64,000 nt of DNA, from NCBI GenBank assembly GCA_946902875.1, contig OX336343.1, positions 6,685,754 through 6,749,753 on the forward strand, in the 5' to 3' direction. The translations under genes were made by a program, and so were the position numbers. Positions 9,235-19,420 of the stretch are shown piece by piece; position 1 is the first letter of the stretch; every line of letters begins with the position of its first letter. The notes under the pieces are model-generated. The model ran no database searches. It saw only the letters and a program-made list of their open reading frames with translations, and was not told where the DNA came from. The stretch is from Nematopogon swammerdamellus. Its lineage: Eukaryota > Arthropoda > Insecta > Lepidoptera > Adelidae.

Positions 9235-9440
9235 CCCTTAGGGGGAGTCTATGCTCTATCGAAGAAAGTAAGTCACTAAGGGCGAGGCCGAAGGCCGAGC
9301 TGCGTTCCCGCAGGTAGACGATACCTATATCTACTCTCGAAGAAAGCACATCACTAAGGCCTAAGGGCGAGGTCGAAGGACGAGCTGCGTTTACGTAGAT
9401 ATACGATATACTCTCCCGAAGACTATAGGTACGTCACTAG
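9235..9440. repeat. Imperfect tandem repeat, about 80-95 bp unit
   Basis: CGAAGAAAGTAAGTCACTAAG, GGCGAGGCCGAAGGCCGAGC and TGCGTTCCCGCAGGTAGACG recur as a second diverged unit with GGCGAGGTCGAAGGACGAGC, then as a partial third. A similar AGGGCGAG block is at 4440-4510. Confidence 0.65.
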
Positions 9441-9514
9441 CTTCACATATCTAGACTGGTTTACGGGGAAGACAGATTAAACTCTGATTAAGCGATCCCC
9501 GTGTATGTCGGAAA

Positions 9515-9730
9515 AAGGGTTTAACCCGCCCGGGTTGTTACCACCGCACTGAATGAAAGGTCGGTCGAAACGGCTATGTAAATAGTTTGTGTTTTCCGTC
9601 CAGTTCAGTGTAACCGGTACGACCGAAGGGAAGCACTGAAGTGGCACCAAGTTTACCCGGTGTTATGGGCTGACATGACGGATGTTGTAGGTGATGTAGC
9701 CAACCGTGGCGCAGATTCCATAAAAAAAAG
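9515..9730 (+). mobile_element. SINE-1, 5'-truncated copy
   Basis: Body and tail of SINE-1: TTAACCCGCCCGGGTTG, GTCGGTCGAAACGGC, GTCCAGTTCAGTGTAACC, GATGTTGTAGGTGATGTAG and an A-run after TTCCAT. GTGGCGCAGATTCC replaces the usual GTGTCAGTTTCC. Confidence 0.8.
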
Positions 9731-10222
9731 CGAGTTGGATTGATGTTTATAAAAGCTGTAGATAGACCTATAAGTTCAAATTTAAGCAGGTCGGCCTTCG
9801 GCCTCGCCCGTACGTACGTTTGAGGATAAGTTTCGTTCTACTGTCACAAAGCTTCTAAATTTTTCATAAATAGGGGAAAAAGTCTGTTAAGTGTGAACAT
9901 TGTTCATACACAGATGGTTACGTAGGTAGCCGTTTTCTTCTTAATAAATAAATAAATAAATAAATATGGAGCTGTCGAAATTCTTAAAATTGCCCTGTGA
10001 TGTTTCTCCGGCATGCGGCAGTAGAATGGACTGACCTGGAAGCGAAACGGTTCAATCTTTCAAAGGCATTCAGCGGTACGGAACCACTGCTTTCCGCCGA
10101 CGTACTTGATGTCGTCGTCCCACCTTGCGGGCGGTGCAGGAAGATGTTTTCTTATAAATGTATAAAACGGCATCGACAGAAGAGTTTTGGGGTAAACACG
10201 TTTCGCAATGATTTACCCCCAA
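9731..10222. other. Mixed intergenic sequence
   Basis: It contains a short (AAAT)n run near 9945-9966. A 105-codon frame at 9997 has a CGRC and a distal His but no consistent zinc-finger spacing or family match, so it is not called a gene. Confidence 0.3.
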
Positions 10223-10659
10223 TTTTAACCGACTTCAAAAAAGGAGGAGGTTCTTTGTTCGGCTGTATGTATTTTTTTTTTATGTATGTTCAGCAATATC
10301 TTCCCCAATTGTGAACCGATTTCGATGATTCTTTTTGTGTTCGGTTCAGTCTAGCTCCAAGGTGGTCCCATTTTTTTTTGGTAAAGATCGCATTGGAACG
10401 CGAGGCGAAATTCGAGGCGATTCCGCCGAGTACATTAATAGCAAATAAAAATTACTAAAAAAACTGTGAAATAAAAAAATATTTAAAAAAATATAAAAAC
10501 CGCCTTCAAAAATGTATGAAATAAAAAAATAAAAATCGAACCATAGAGTTGAAGGCGGTGGTGCTAAAGCAAGCAAAAATAACCGACCGCCTTCAACTCT
10601 ATGGTTCGATTTTTATTTTTTTATTTCATACATTTTTGAAGGCGGTTTTTATATTTTTT
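10223..10659. mobile_element. Rep-B element with near-perfect 70-bp terminal hairpin
   Basis: It starts TTTTAACCGACTTCAAAAAA, then GGAGGAGGTTCT and a T-run. The right half (about 10489-10659) is an inverted repeat of about 72 bp per arm, including CCGCCTTCAAAAATGTATG and GAACCATAGAGTTGAAGGCG, around a loop of about 26 bases. Other copies: 23715-24113, 37504-37998 and 39553-40032. Confidence 0.75.
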
Positions 10660-10754
10660 CAAGTTTTGTTTTCTCGGACTTCTATAAAATGTTTCAAAAG
10701 TATCCGCGAACCGTACTAGAAATTAATTGCCTACCCCTGGTTTAAACATATCAC

Positions 10755-11165
10755 ACGCTGTATCCCGACAATCCGGATATTCCGGATTGTCCGAAGTAAT
10801 CGGTGTTGTGCTGCGAGAACTCCGGTAAATTACAGCACAACACCGACCACCGCGCTTAGCAAAGTTTTAAGCCAAGATAAAAACTATCAAGCAGCAGGTA
10901 GAGTTTCAGTAGGGAAGTTTCTGGTATGGCACCTACCTTCTCGGAGGTGATATTGGCTGGTCTGAGCATGTACTTTGGCCCCTCTGAATCAGCCACCCAT
11001 ACTGGATTACATAAAAAAAAGTAAGCACGAAAACCCACCTGCTGCATGACTCGGTGGAAGGACCGTGCCAAGCCGAAAGGTGACTATGCTGTCGCCCTTT
11101 AGCGCGGCATCTTATCCTTATCTCATAGTAGTCGCCTTTTACGACACGCACGGGAAGAGATGCAA
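10755..11165 (-). repeat. LINE-5-type 3' UTR fragment, interrupted by a SINE-2
   Basis: On the minus strand it carries the same blocks as 4965-5165 and the right half of 26041-26600: GGCGACTA, GATAAGGATAAGATGCCG, GGTCCTTCCACCGAGTCATG and GCACAACACCGATTACTTCG. A SINE-2 tail (10898-11030) splits it after CAAGCAGCAG. Confidence 0.65.
10898..11030 (+). mobile_element. SINE-2, 5'-truncated copy nested in the LINE-5 fragment
   Basis: GGTATGGCACCTACCTTCTC, GGAGGTGATATTGGCTGG, GCCACCCATACTGGATTAC and an A-run. The host repeat resumes directly at GTAAGCACGAAAACCC, so the insertion postdates it. Confidence 0.75.
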
Positions 11166-12550
11166 TGGGGATATTCGTTTCAAGTGCCAGCCCCACACGG
11201 ATGGTACAACAGTTCAAATATATTTCTAAATTCCTCGGACGCCGCAATTCGTGCATAAATCAAAGCGCAGCGCCCGCAAGTCCGCGATTCGGCTCTGCCT
11301 TATTTGCCACATGTGGCACAATACGGACGATCTGTTGCGCCTGGCGCCTGGCTCCATGCCAACCGAGTTCGCAGCCCACCACCGCGCTGTTGGCCGCTCT
11401 CGCAATTTTGCCACTCCATTTTAAACGCGTGTCCTCAACTCAATGAACTACCGCGGGCGCCGTTCCAGGAGATATATATACTCGTTTGTGAAAACCAATT
11501 TGTATCGCGCGATGACGAGCCGATTTGCAGTTTGGAGTAGAACGGGATGCTGAAACATATACCGGGTGTGAGACATACCGCGGCGGGTGAAACTTTCACC
11601 AGGGCATTAACCAGGTAACGTGGAGTAAAAAATAATTTACGATTTATTGTCACAGATGATTTTTTTGTAATTATTTATAACAAAATAAAAAATGAGTTTT
11701 ATAAAAAAACTATATTTTCGTAATGTCTTCAAATAAGCTGCAAAAGATGCTGGTGAAAGATCCAGGATACTTCTTTATATACCCTGTAGGTGTCGTGGGT
11801 TTGCCAATGTCATTGTCTATGGGTGAGCTGCTGACCTACTAAATATTTAACAAAGTTTAATACTTAATTTGTTTGGATACTATGAAGATATGATTGGACA
11901 AATGCACAGAGCACGAAATACCGGGGCGCGCGCGGGGGGTATTCCGTGCTCTGTGGACAAATCATTAGAATGTTTGTTTTTTTTTCATTTTTATTTGCTC
12001 TTTATACCCAGATGACAGATTGAAATATATGGGCTCATACGCATTGTGTTTACGTCGAGTACGTTTCGATCTCTCTCTCTCTCTTCAGTACTCGAAGGGC
12101 GAAAACGCTGAAACTGTTTTTGTAAAAGTTAAATAGAAAAGTTTCTGGTCCTTCGAGCCGGATTCTAAATATCTAATTTTTCAAACTAAACGAGTCTTCT
12201 ATATTCTTATGTTTTAGTGTTCTTGGATTCGCGACGCTACGAATTTATAGAATTTGAATACCTGACCACCTAATGATTTTTTATTTTTTAGAATGGATTA
12301 ATCCATTCTAAAATTATTCAATTTTCACATATTATTATTTAAGGCAGGGCGTTAAAACTCTTAAAGGTTTACGGTTCCATATATGGTTTAGTATAGTTCG
12401 GAACACGTAAATTGAGCTCTGGATGCCATATATTTCTTATGGCAGCGTGTCTCGAAATATTCATCTCACACTTCGGTAGCACCATGAAGCACGATAAAAA
12501 CCTAGACACATAATCTTGAAATATTAGTTAACTGATTGGCGTATGGAAGA
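11166..12550. other. Intergenic sequence with small inverted repeats
   Basis: No gene recognised. It contains an 18-bp hairpin (11905-11955, CACAGAGCACGAAATACC paired with GGTATTCCGTGCTCTGTG around a GC-rich loop) and a perfect 28-bp palindrome (12286-12313, centre GGATTAATCC). A GC-richer patch (11230-11450) has short open frames without family resemblance. Confidence 0.4.
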
Positions 12551-12559
12551 GGTGTGAGA

Positions 12560-12672
12560 GGTGGGTCAGGTGGCAGCCTGACCGTTGCATTGATATCTAT
12601 GTCGATGGACCGTTGCACGTGGAGATCTCTTTGTCTCTGCCTCCCCTGTTGGAAACAGGCAGGCGTGACGTT
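12560..12672 (+). pseudogene. LINE C-terminal coding fragment (LINE-4)
   Basis: The last codons read RCTWRSLCLCLPCWKQA and a stop, matching RGTWRSVVSVYPTVKQA and a stop at 62500-62552. It joins directly to a LINE-2-type 3' UTR, so either the families share an end or the copy is chimeric. Confidence 0.45.
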
Positions 12673-12816
12673 CTCGGGTCCTTCAAGAGGGGGGAAGAAT
12701 AGGCATGATAGGCCGGCATGGCATTCGCAACCCCCGCATACGACCATGGGCGTCGTTAGACTCCTTAAGGATGGCTCGGCAGCATATGCCGCGCCTTTAA
12801 TTAAAAAAAACGTAGT
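12673..12816 (+). repeat. LINE-2-type 3' UTR
   Basis: CGGGTCCTTCAAGAGG, CGGCATGGCATTCGCAACC, CGCATACGACCATGGGCG and GTTAGACTCCTTAAGGATGG end at an A-run (TTAATTAAAAAAAA). It is the plus-strand counterpart of 31531-31690. Confidence 0.7.
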
Positions 12817-12904
12817 CAACTCATTAACACTGGAAATAGATTTAGTCTTCGAGCCAAAAAAAAAAAAACTGCAAGTTTACAATTTTTTTAGTGTACTGTC
12901 GAAA

Positions 12905-12990
12905 AATGCGAAAAGGGGAACCCTTATGGGATCACTCTGATGTCTGTCTGTCTGTCTGTCCGTCCGTCTGTCGATCACAACGTAGAATAT
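12905..12990 (+). repeat. Rep-A-related 5' fragment
   Basis: GGGGAACCCTTATGGGATCAC followed by a (CTGT)n(CCGT)n tract, then unrelated sequence. Confidence 0.5.
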
Positions 12991-13789
12991 AATACCTCCG
13001 GATCTGCTGAAGCGATTTTGATGAAACTGACGCCAAAACACGCAGAATTTTTGCCCGCAGACAGGCCATAGATAAATTTGTCAAATAGTTTGCTGACCGG
13101 CACTAGGTAGGTAACTACTCTCCTAGGTACTGACCTACCATTAGGAATCCCAAAATGTGAACAAAAATGTTGTTTTATATTTAAATCGATTATGTTAGGT
13201 ACCATTCTATAGGTATTCTTGAGCCAAGTATGCTGTACCAAACATTTTGTTAATTTTGTTTTTAAATAGTAATGAGATTTAAGCAGACAGCTGATGAGCA
13301 AACAGAATGAGACGTAAACAGTTTGCATCGTTTATTGTCATCTCGTAAATCTGACACCTAGAAACCAACCGGTCTTACTCCTCTTGGAGCAGTTCAACAT
13401 CAGTCACCGTCAAGTGATTGACGGTTGAGAACAATTTTTCAGATCATACGGGCATCAATCACAATAAATTGTTAAACCCACTAGTTGTAATCGTATACTA
13501 ATATGTAGGTAAATTACACGAGGGAGGCCAACGAGTCGCGAATTAACAACTACACCGTGCGCGGTATTTAAATCTTTTGCAATCTTCTTTAAAATTTAAA
13601 AAGTTCTTGTAAGCTTTCTTAGCTACGGAAACCTAAATAAATGTATTTGATCAATCGCCGCTTCATGAAAAGATTTCTAAACAAAATGAGTACAAACGCC
13701 CTAGACTATTAGTGTGTAATAATAATTAACTAAACTTACCTAAGTAAGTGCCTCCTACCCGCGCGGGTACTAATATGAGCTAGCTGACA
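12991..13789. other. Intergenic sequence without recognised features
   Basis: Only a small 8-bp hairpin (ACCGTCAA/TTGACGGT near 13405) was noticed. A 117-codon minus frame at 12975-13328 has no recognisable motif. Confidence 0.35.
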
Positions 13790-15135
13790 ACAGGCCGGCG
13801 GCGGCGGCCTTCCACCTAATGAACCTTGACCTGCCGCGAAACTGGCGGCTCACGCGAGTTTCGCCCGCTCTGCCGACCCTACATTATTGATAAGTTTTAG
13901 CGCGTTTCGGTGCAGAATTGGTGTCGGGGTGGACGGTTTGGGGTAGAATAGAAGGTAATATTTTAGTTTTCGGCGATAGATAAGAAGGGCGCGGCAGGTC
14001 CGGCGGTGAGGCGGAGGGTGCGGCGTGGAGAGGCACGGTGGGGGGGCGGCGGGGTTGGCGGGCGCGGTGCGTGCGGGTCCCGCAGCCAGCACGCACGCGC
14101 CGCCCCGCCGCCGCCGCGCCCGCGCGGATCCGCCCACTCGCATGCCGCATGCGGGCCGACCCCACTCGCTGTACGACACCCGCCACGAGACTCCCGTCGT
14201 CGCACCGTCGACATGTCCCTGTACCTGTCTGCCCCGCCGCAACGTCCAACTTCGACACCACTCTACGCAAACAGGGATTCTATGCAGGGACGCCACCGAT
14301 GCAAATTTGTTCCAGGCTGGGCGGGCGGGCGATAGGGCGGCAGGGCGGGCGACGCGGGACGCGTGACCCTGCCGCACTAGGTCAGCGGCGGGAGGAGGGG
14401 CGGTTTGATTCATGTTTACGGGTGGAGAGCGCCCTCCCCCGCGCGCCGCGCCGCTCCTCGCGTCAGCTGTTTACATGGGATGAATCGTGCGCCGCGTCCG
14501 GCCCGCACTCGCCGCCGTCGTTCGCCGCGCGGCCTCGTCCTCTCGCGCCGCTCTCCCGTCCGTCCGTCCTGCTACGCCGCCGCCTCCTCCGCCTCGCCGC
14601 CCGAGCGCGCCCCATCGATTGACACGGGAGCTCGCGAAAAAGCGGGCGCCGCGGGTGGCGCGAGGCGTCGCCGCTCCGACGCGGCGCGGCGCGATCGCGA
14701 CTCCACCGGGCTCGGGCCGGGGCGATGGCGCGAGTCGCGCGCCACCGCTCGCTCGCGTGACATAATTCGGTGTGTAGCCGCGCGAGACGGATGGAGCTCG
14801 CGCTGGAGTGAGTCCGGCGTGTGTCCTGTGGCGGGGGCTCATGTCTTGTCCCGGGGCGCCCCGCAGCGCCGCCGCCGCCGCCGCCGTCCCACCGCCGTCG
14901 CCGCGACCCCAACAAGGTTAAATCGCACTTATTCCACTGAGTGGTATTTTCGTTTTAGTGTCGTCTTTATATGCTAGGAGACAGGGCGAAGGATCGATGT
15001 GATCGGGTTCGCTCGCCGCGTCGCCAGCTCGCCGGCAAATTGCTATTTCGAGGAGTGTCCACCGAGGAGCGCCGTAAGGTGCGCTAAGCCGCGCCGCGCG
15101 CCGCGCGCCGCCAGCGCGTCTGTGGCACGTGGCTC
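13790..15135. promoter_or_regulatory. CpG-rich block, likely promoter and 5' exon region of a host gene
   Basis: A 1.3 kb stretch dense in CpG and GC homopurine/GCC repeats, sharply bounded by AT-rich DNA. Many long overlapping open frames exist on both strands simply because stops are rare in GC-rich sequence, and none shows a domain. Possible splice donors occur (GGA|GTGAGT at 14807/14808 after a short ATG frame at 14791; AAG|GTGCGC near 15080). A CpG-island promoter with non-coding first exons is the simplest reading; direction and gene are unknown. Confidence 0.45.
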
Positions 15136-17214
15136 GGTTACATCAGTAGAAGAGTAGGTAGGTGGGTATTATGCCGAGCCTCGTGTCAAACTGTAATCAC
15201 GTGGTAATGAGCCGTCAGCGCGGTGAGCTTCAGCGGCCAATGTGTGACCTATAACCTGTTTCCCTAACCAATGTTATCATACTCTTCGAGATGCGCTCTA
15301 CTTCTTGTCTGTGCGGGTCAATCGAGTTGACCTAAACTTTAAAATGTATGTTTCGGTTCATAAGACACAATTTATGTTGGTTAAGTAGGTACTCGATGTA
15401 TATTATATGTAGTTGATGTAGTTTACAATATTCGTCTCTATTTAGGGACCTAGGTTAAAATATACTGTAACTGTTCTCTTTGGTTATGTAAGTAAGAATT
15501 TAAATTAATTTTATCTTAAAAACACCAAAGTCATAAACTGTTCGAATTATAATCATACGTATTTACCTACTTATGTACATACATATTAGGTAGCTAGGAC
15601 ACAGAACAAATACAGAACGCCCCTGAATATTAACAAACCATTTGAATTAGTTATGCGATAAGGATACTGTAGGGTTTGTGACAGATACAGTATTTCATTT
15701 CATGTTGCCACTGGGGTAGTGCATCGATTTAAGGTCTTTGCTTATGTGGCAGTATGGTGGGTATATAACTTCATATCATTTTTTTTCAGGTAGTGGCAAA
15801 GACTTTTGTAAAGTAGACTAAGTGTACATTGAAAACATTTCCAGTGAAGTTTCTTGCTAGTTCATTCTTCGCTGTGATAAATCGAACTGGCGGAATGTTA
15901 CAATGTATATATGACAAAGCTGAGCACTCCCAAGAGGTGATAAACAAGCAATAAACAATAAGTTATAATAAAACCTAATGCACGTCTAGTCAAAGTATAT
16001 ACATAGATATACCTACCCTATATTTCCAGAGTCGGATTAAGCCATATAGATACCCCTAAGCAATGCAAGTCTCGGGGTCTGACTCCCCGCAGTTAGGTCT
16101 CTATGTAGAATAGGTATAAACCGTATACCAGCACCACATTTTAATGAATGTATGTCAAAAACAACAATTTATAGGTACTTAAGTAGTGTAATGTAATGTT
16201 TATGCAATACTTGCAAATAGTGAGTATAGTCAAATTTAACAATTATTTATTTCTTGATTAACTGTAAATCATCATCCTCATCATCAATCATCAATATGCT
16301 TATAACAATTTATTAATGTAAAATTATTTTTGTGAAATTGTTGTCCTGTAAACAAATAAACCTAAACCTAACCTTTGTAAAATGAAAACGAAAGCATCAA
16401 TTTAAAACTACTTGACTTATTTTTCTCACGGGCCGCGGGGACCTAGGCGGCGCTATGTCAATAGGACTATAATATGGATAATCCTATTCCCTCCCTTCGC
16501 CTACTAATATCAAATATAAAAGTCTTAGTCAATATTTACGGCAAGTAAACATTTCGATGAACTTTCCGTCATTTTGTATAATGAAAATTTTATCTCGCAT
16601 TTTTTCATAATATTTTTTTATTTTTTTTATGTAATATGTTTATTCTATTTACATACGTATACTTTAAACATATTATTTGAAAATGGCATGCGTGTGCGAT
16701 TTAAAACATCATGTTGTATCATCTAGCGGCCCGCGGTGGGTGCAATATTTCTTTTATTGTACTTATGTACAGTAAAAAAACCAAAGGACAGACCGTTATT
16801 CCTCGTTCTTATCATATCTCACTAGTAACGGAACTATTCATTACAGAACTCCTTCTATATCAAAGAAACAATTTGTAACTTGGCTTACGGAGTATTTATT
16901 TGTTATCTTTAAATAAAATTGAAAAATTACTTCTTGTTTGCCTTTAATACCAAAAAAAACATGTTTTTATTTTTTGGTGGCGCGGCCCGGCATGTTATCT
17001 TCTTTCTAAAATCTGGTCCGGCTGTTGAAGAGGTTGGCAACCCATGATTTAATATATAAAGCTAAAATTATTTGTCATCGGCATCACAAACCAAACTCTA
17101 CACTTAGTAAATTAAATGCTAAATTTCTCAGTAACGGAAGTAGGTATGTATTCACAATTTCTCACATCCTCACTAGAGCTCACGCTTACTCCGGTTTGGC
17201 GCACACTAAGCTTG
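15136..17214. other. AT-rich sequence, possibly first intron; one dispersed repeat
   Basis: At 15785-15885 a plus-strand repeat (GGTAGTGGCAAAGACTTTTG, GTAGACTAAGTG, GAAGTTTCTTGCTAGTTC, TTCGCTGTGATAAAT) matches the minus strand at 42135-42235. Around 16030-16090 and 16430-17040 are patches resembling degraded hAT ends (GGTTGGCAACCC). No exons recognised. Confidence 0.4.
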
Positions 17215-17578
17215 TTTAGGTTTCCGTATTCCGTACGGAAGCCTATTACTAAGCCTCCGCCGTCCGTCCGTCCGTCCGTCTGTCCGAGGGCTGTATCTCT
17301 TTAACCGTAATAGGTAGCCCGTGGAAATTTTCACAGAATATGTGTTACTATGCCGGATATAACAACAAATAAGAAAAATAAGAAAATGTAAAAAATTAAA
17401 TTTTAATTCCCATACAACAAACGTCTGAAAAATCGATTAGTCACACTATTGAATAATAGATGGCGCCACAGGCTTTTATACATTGCATTGTTGAAAGACA
17501 AAAGATAGGCGGATAATAGCGGATAGATATGGAAACTTCCGTGCGCGAGTAAAACTCGCACTTACCAGATTTTTTTTC
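17215..17578 (+). repeat. Rep-A, near full-length copy
   Basis: TTTAGGTTTCCGTATTCCG through (CCGTC)n, GGGCTGTATCTCTTTAACCG and TTTCACAGAATATGTG to GCGCGAGTAAAACTCGCACTT. It carries the variant middle segment GAATAATAGATGGCGCCACAGG shared with 54680. Confidence 0.75.
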
Positions 17579-17654
17579 TCGAGTGGTGCTACTGGCTGTG
17601 TCTGATACCTAGTCTATTGAACTTCTAGGCACATGCTCAGTCATGGCGGCTGTT

Positions 17655-17961
17655 TAAAAAAAAATCGGTCGAGTGCGAGTCGGACTCGCGCGCCGAGGTT
17701 TCAGCACCCTAAAAATAAACCTTGAAAAAAACACGTTTCTTGTATGGGAACCCCCTAAATTTTTTACTTTTCTATTTTTTATTATTTCTTGTTATATCCG
17801 CCATAATAAATAACACATATTCTGTGAAAATTTCAACGGGCTACCTATTACGGTTCAAGGGATACAGCCCTCGGACAGACAGACAGACAGACAGACGGAC
17901 AGACAGACAGACGGCGTAGGCTTAGTAATAGGCCTCCGTACGGGATACGGAAACCTAAAAA
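17655..17961 (-). repeat. Rep-A, minus-strand copy
   Basis: Inverted relative to the preceding copy, about 80 bp away. It begins AAAAATCGGTCGAGTGCGAG (3' end) and ends at GGATACGGAAACCTAAAAA. It includes a (CAGA)n tract. The two Rep-A copies form a large inverted pair. Confidence 0.75.
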
Positions 17962-18540
17962 CTCACTCGAGGAAAAACATTTGGCTCAATACGAAAGTTC
18001 CTTCCGTGAAAAAATTAACGACGTATGAAAAGGAATGGCGCCTGGGCGGCTTCGCTCGCGTGAAAGGAACTCATTAGGCGTGCAGAGTTGAGTATTTACC
18101 GACCGGAATGCAGGGTGAGGGGTGAGACTATTCCTACATACACTTAGCTATGTATTTTGTCACGTACTTACTTACATATGTACAGGCTGTTGCAGCAATT
18201 CAACACGATAATCCTCGTAGTTTTTTAAGAGCATTGAGATGTTGTGAAATTTATGAAGGTAGAGTATAGCGTGGGAATGTAAAATCAAATATAAATTAAT
18301 ATAATTAAAAAATATTATACAAATAGCTGTATGTACATTTTATATAGGTTGGCAGGTAAATTTCATAAGTTTATTATTTGCAATGTTAATTTTAGTTGAA
18401 TAACATATCGTTTTTAAGTTCTAATAATAAGATTTATTTTAAAATATAATATTCTATACATATATTATATACTAAATATATTTACTAGTTTATTAAAATG
18501 AATAGATATTAAATTGCAGTTTATATAAGATGTAACACCT
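17962..18540. other. AT-rich intergenic sequence
   Basis: No gene or repeat recognised. Confidence 0.35.
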
Positions 18541-18544
18541 AAAT

Positions 18545-18828
18545 ATACACGGTGTTGCAGTTGCCGTACATACTTGTCCGTAATATTTTTAACTGACTTA
18601 TGGGGGTTATTCTATATGGGAACTAAACAACTTCTGTGAAGAAAAAAAATTTTTTGAAACAAAAAAAAATATTTTTTCATACAAATTTTAATTACCTATT
18701 CTCAAAATGTATGGAGAAAAAAAAATTTTTTTTCTTCAAATGAAAAAGTCGTAGAACAAAAGTTGTTCTATTTAACGTACAGAATCACCCCCTTTCGGGT
18801 TTAACGGTTGGGGTTGCAACACCGTGTA
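18545..18828. mobile_element. Tc1/mariner-like MITE (284 bp, TA duplication)
   Basis: The termini TACACGGTGTTGCA and TGCAACACCGTGTA are perfect inverted repeats flanked by TA on each side, as for Tc1/mariner insertions. The inner A/T-runs around 18640-18740 also pair. A left-half relative is at 61585-61700. Confidence 0.75.
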
Positions 18829-18854
18829 TATACATACTTTAAATATAACCAGCT

Positions 18855-18960
18855 GGCATGGCACCTAACTGAGCGTGGTTTCGCGAGGAGAGTTGATTCT
18901 GGCTCTTTCGACTGCACCATTGGTCTCTCGGCACAGCCACCCATGCTGGTTTACATAAAA
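18855..18960 (+). mobile_element. LINE-X 3' end
   Basis: GGCATGGCACCTAACTGAGC, GTGGTTTCGCGAGGAGA and GCCACCCATGCTGGTTTAC then AAAAAA. It is the same 3' UTR as at 30790-30906, where coding remnants precede it. Confidence 0.65.
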
Positions 18961-19310
18961 AAATACATACTTGTCCGTTCACGGTTAAAAGAAGTTTGCA
19001 TGGAAAAAATATATTTTTTTAAATCCACTGAATTCAGAAAAATGCTCGTACACATTTTTGTTCGCATTGATCCCATGAATCTGCTCCCGAAGCGAATGTA
19101 GTGACTACTGAACACCCTGTACGTGCAGTCATGTGTACCTACACACACTCACTGGTATTATGCTTTTTGGTTATTGACGCTCAGTATTAGTTTTCGAACT
19201 ACTTTCAGTAGTATTGCTGCTGGAAGTAAAATCAACTACTTTTGCCTTCTCCATTATACCGAACTTTTGCGAGTAGAGTCTTGCCATCTACACTTGGAGC
19301 AATTACTTGT

Positions 19311-19327
19311 TTTATGGAAACTGACAC

Positions 19328-19329
<2 letters not shown>
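19311..19329 (-). mobile_element. SINE-1 tail, left remnant of a copy split by the LINE
   Basis: TTTTATGGAAACTGACACGG is the extreme 3' end of SINE-1 (minus strand). The matching remainder begins at 23156 with TTGGCTACATAACC. The LINE lies between. Confidence 0.75.
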
Positions 19330-19366
<37 letters not shown>

Positions 19367-19420
19367 TGCTACCGAACTGGGTGGCTCTGTCCGAGGTCGC
19401 AACCTCAGGCGCAGCCAATT

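Noticed and set aside
9997..10314. Possible zinc-finger or transposase fragment (CGRCRKMFSYKCIKRH)
   Set aside because: The Cys/His spacing fits no common finger, and the frame runs on into Rep-B.
14006..14977. Several long frames on both strands in the CpG block
   Set aside because: They overlap in all frames, are Arg/Ala/Pro-rich as expected from GC bias, and show no domain or consistent splice sites.
17215..17961. Single large inverted transposon made of two Rep-A copies
   Set aside because: The two copies have different internal variants and unrelated flanks, so they are more likely independent insertions in opposite orientation.
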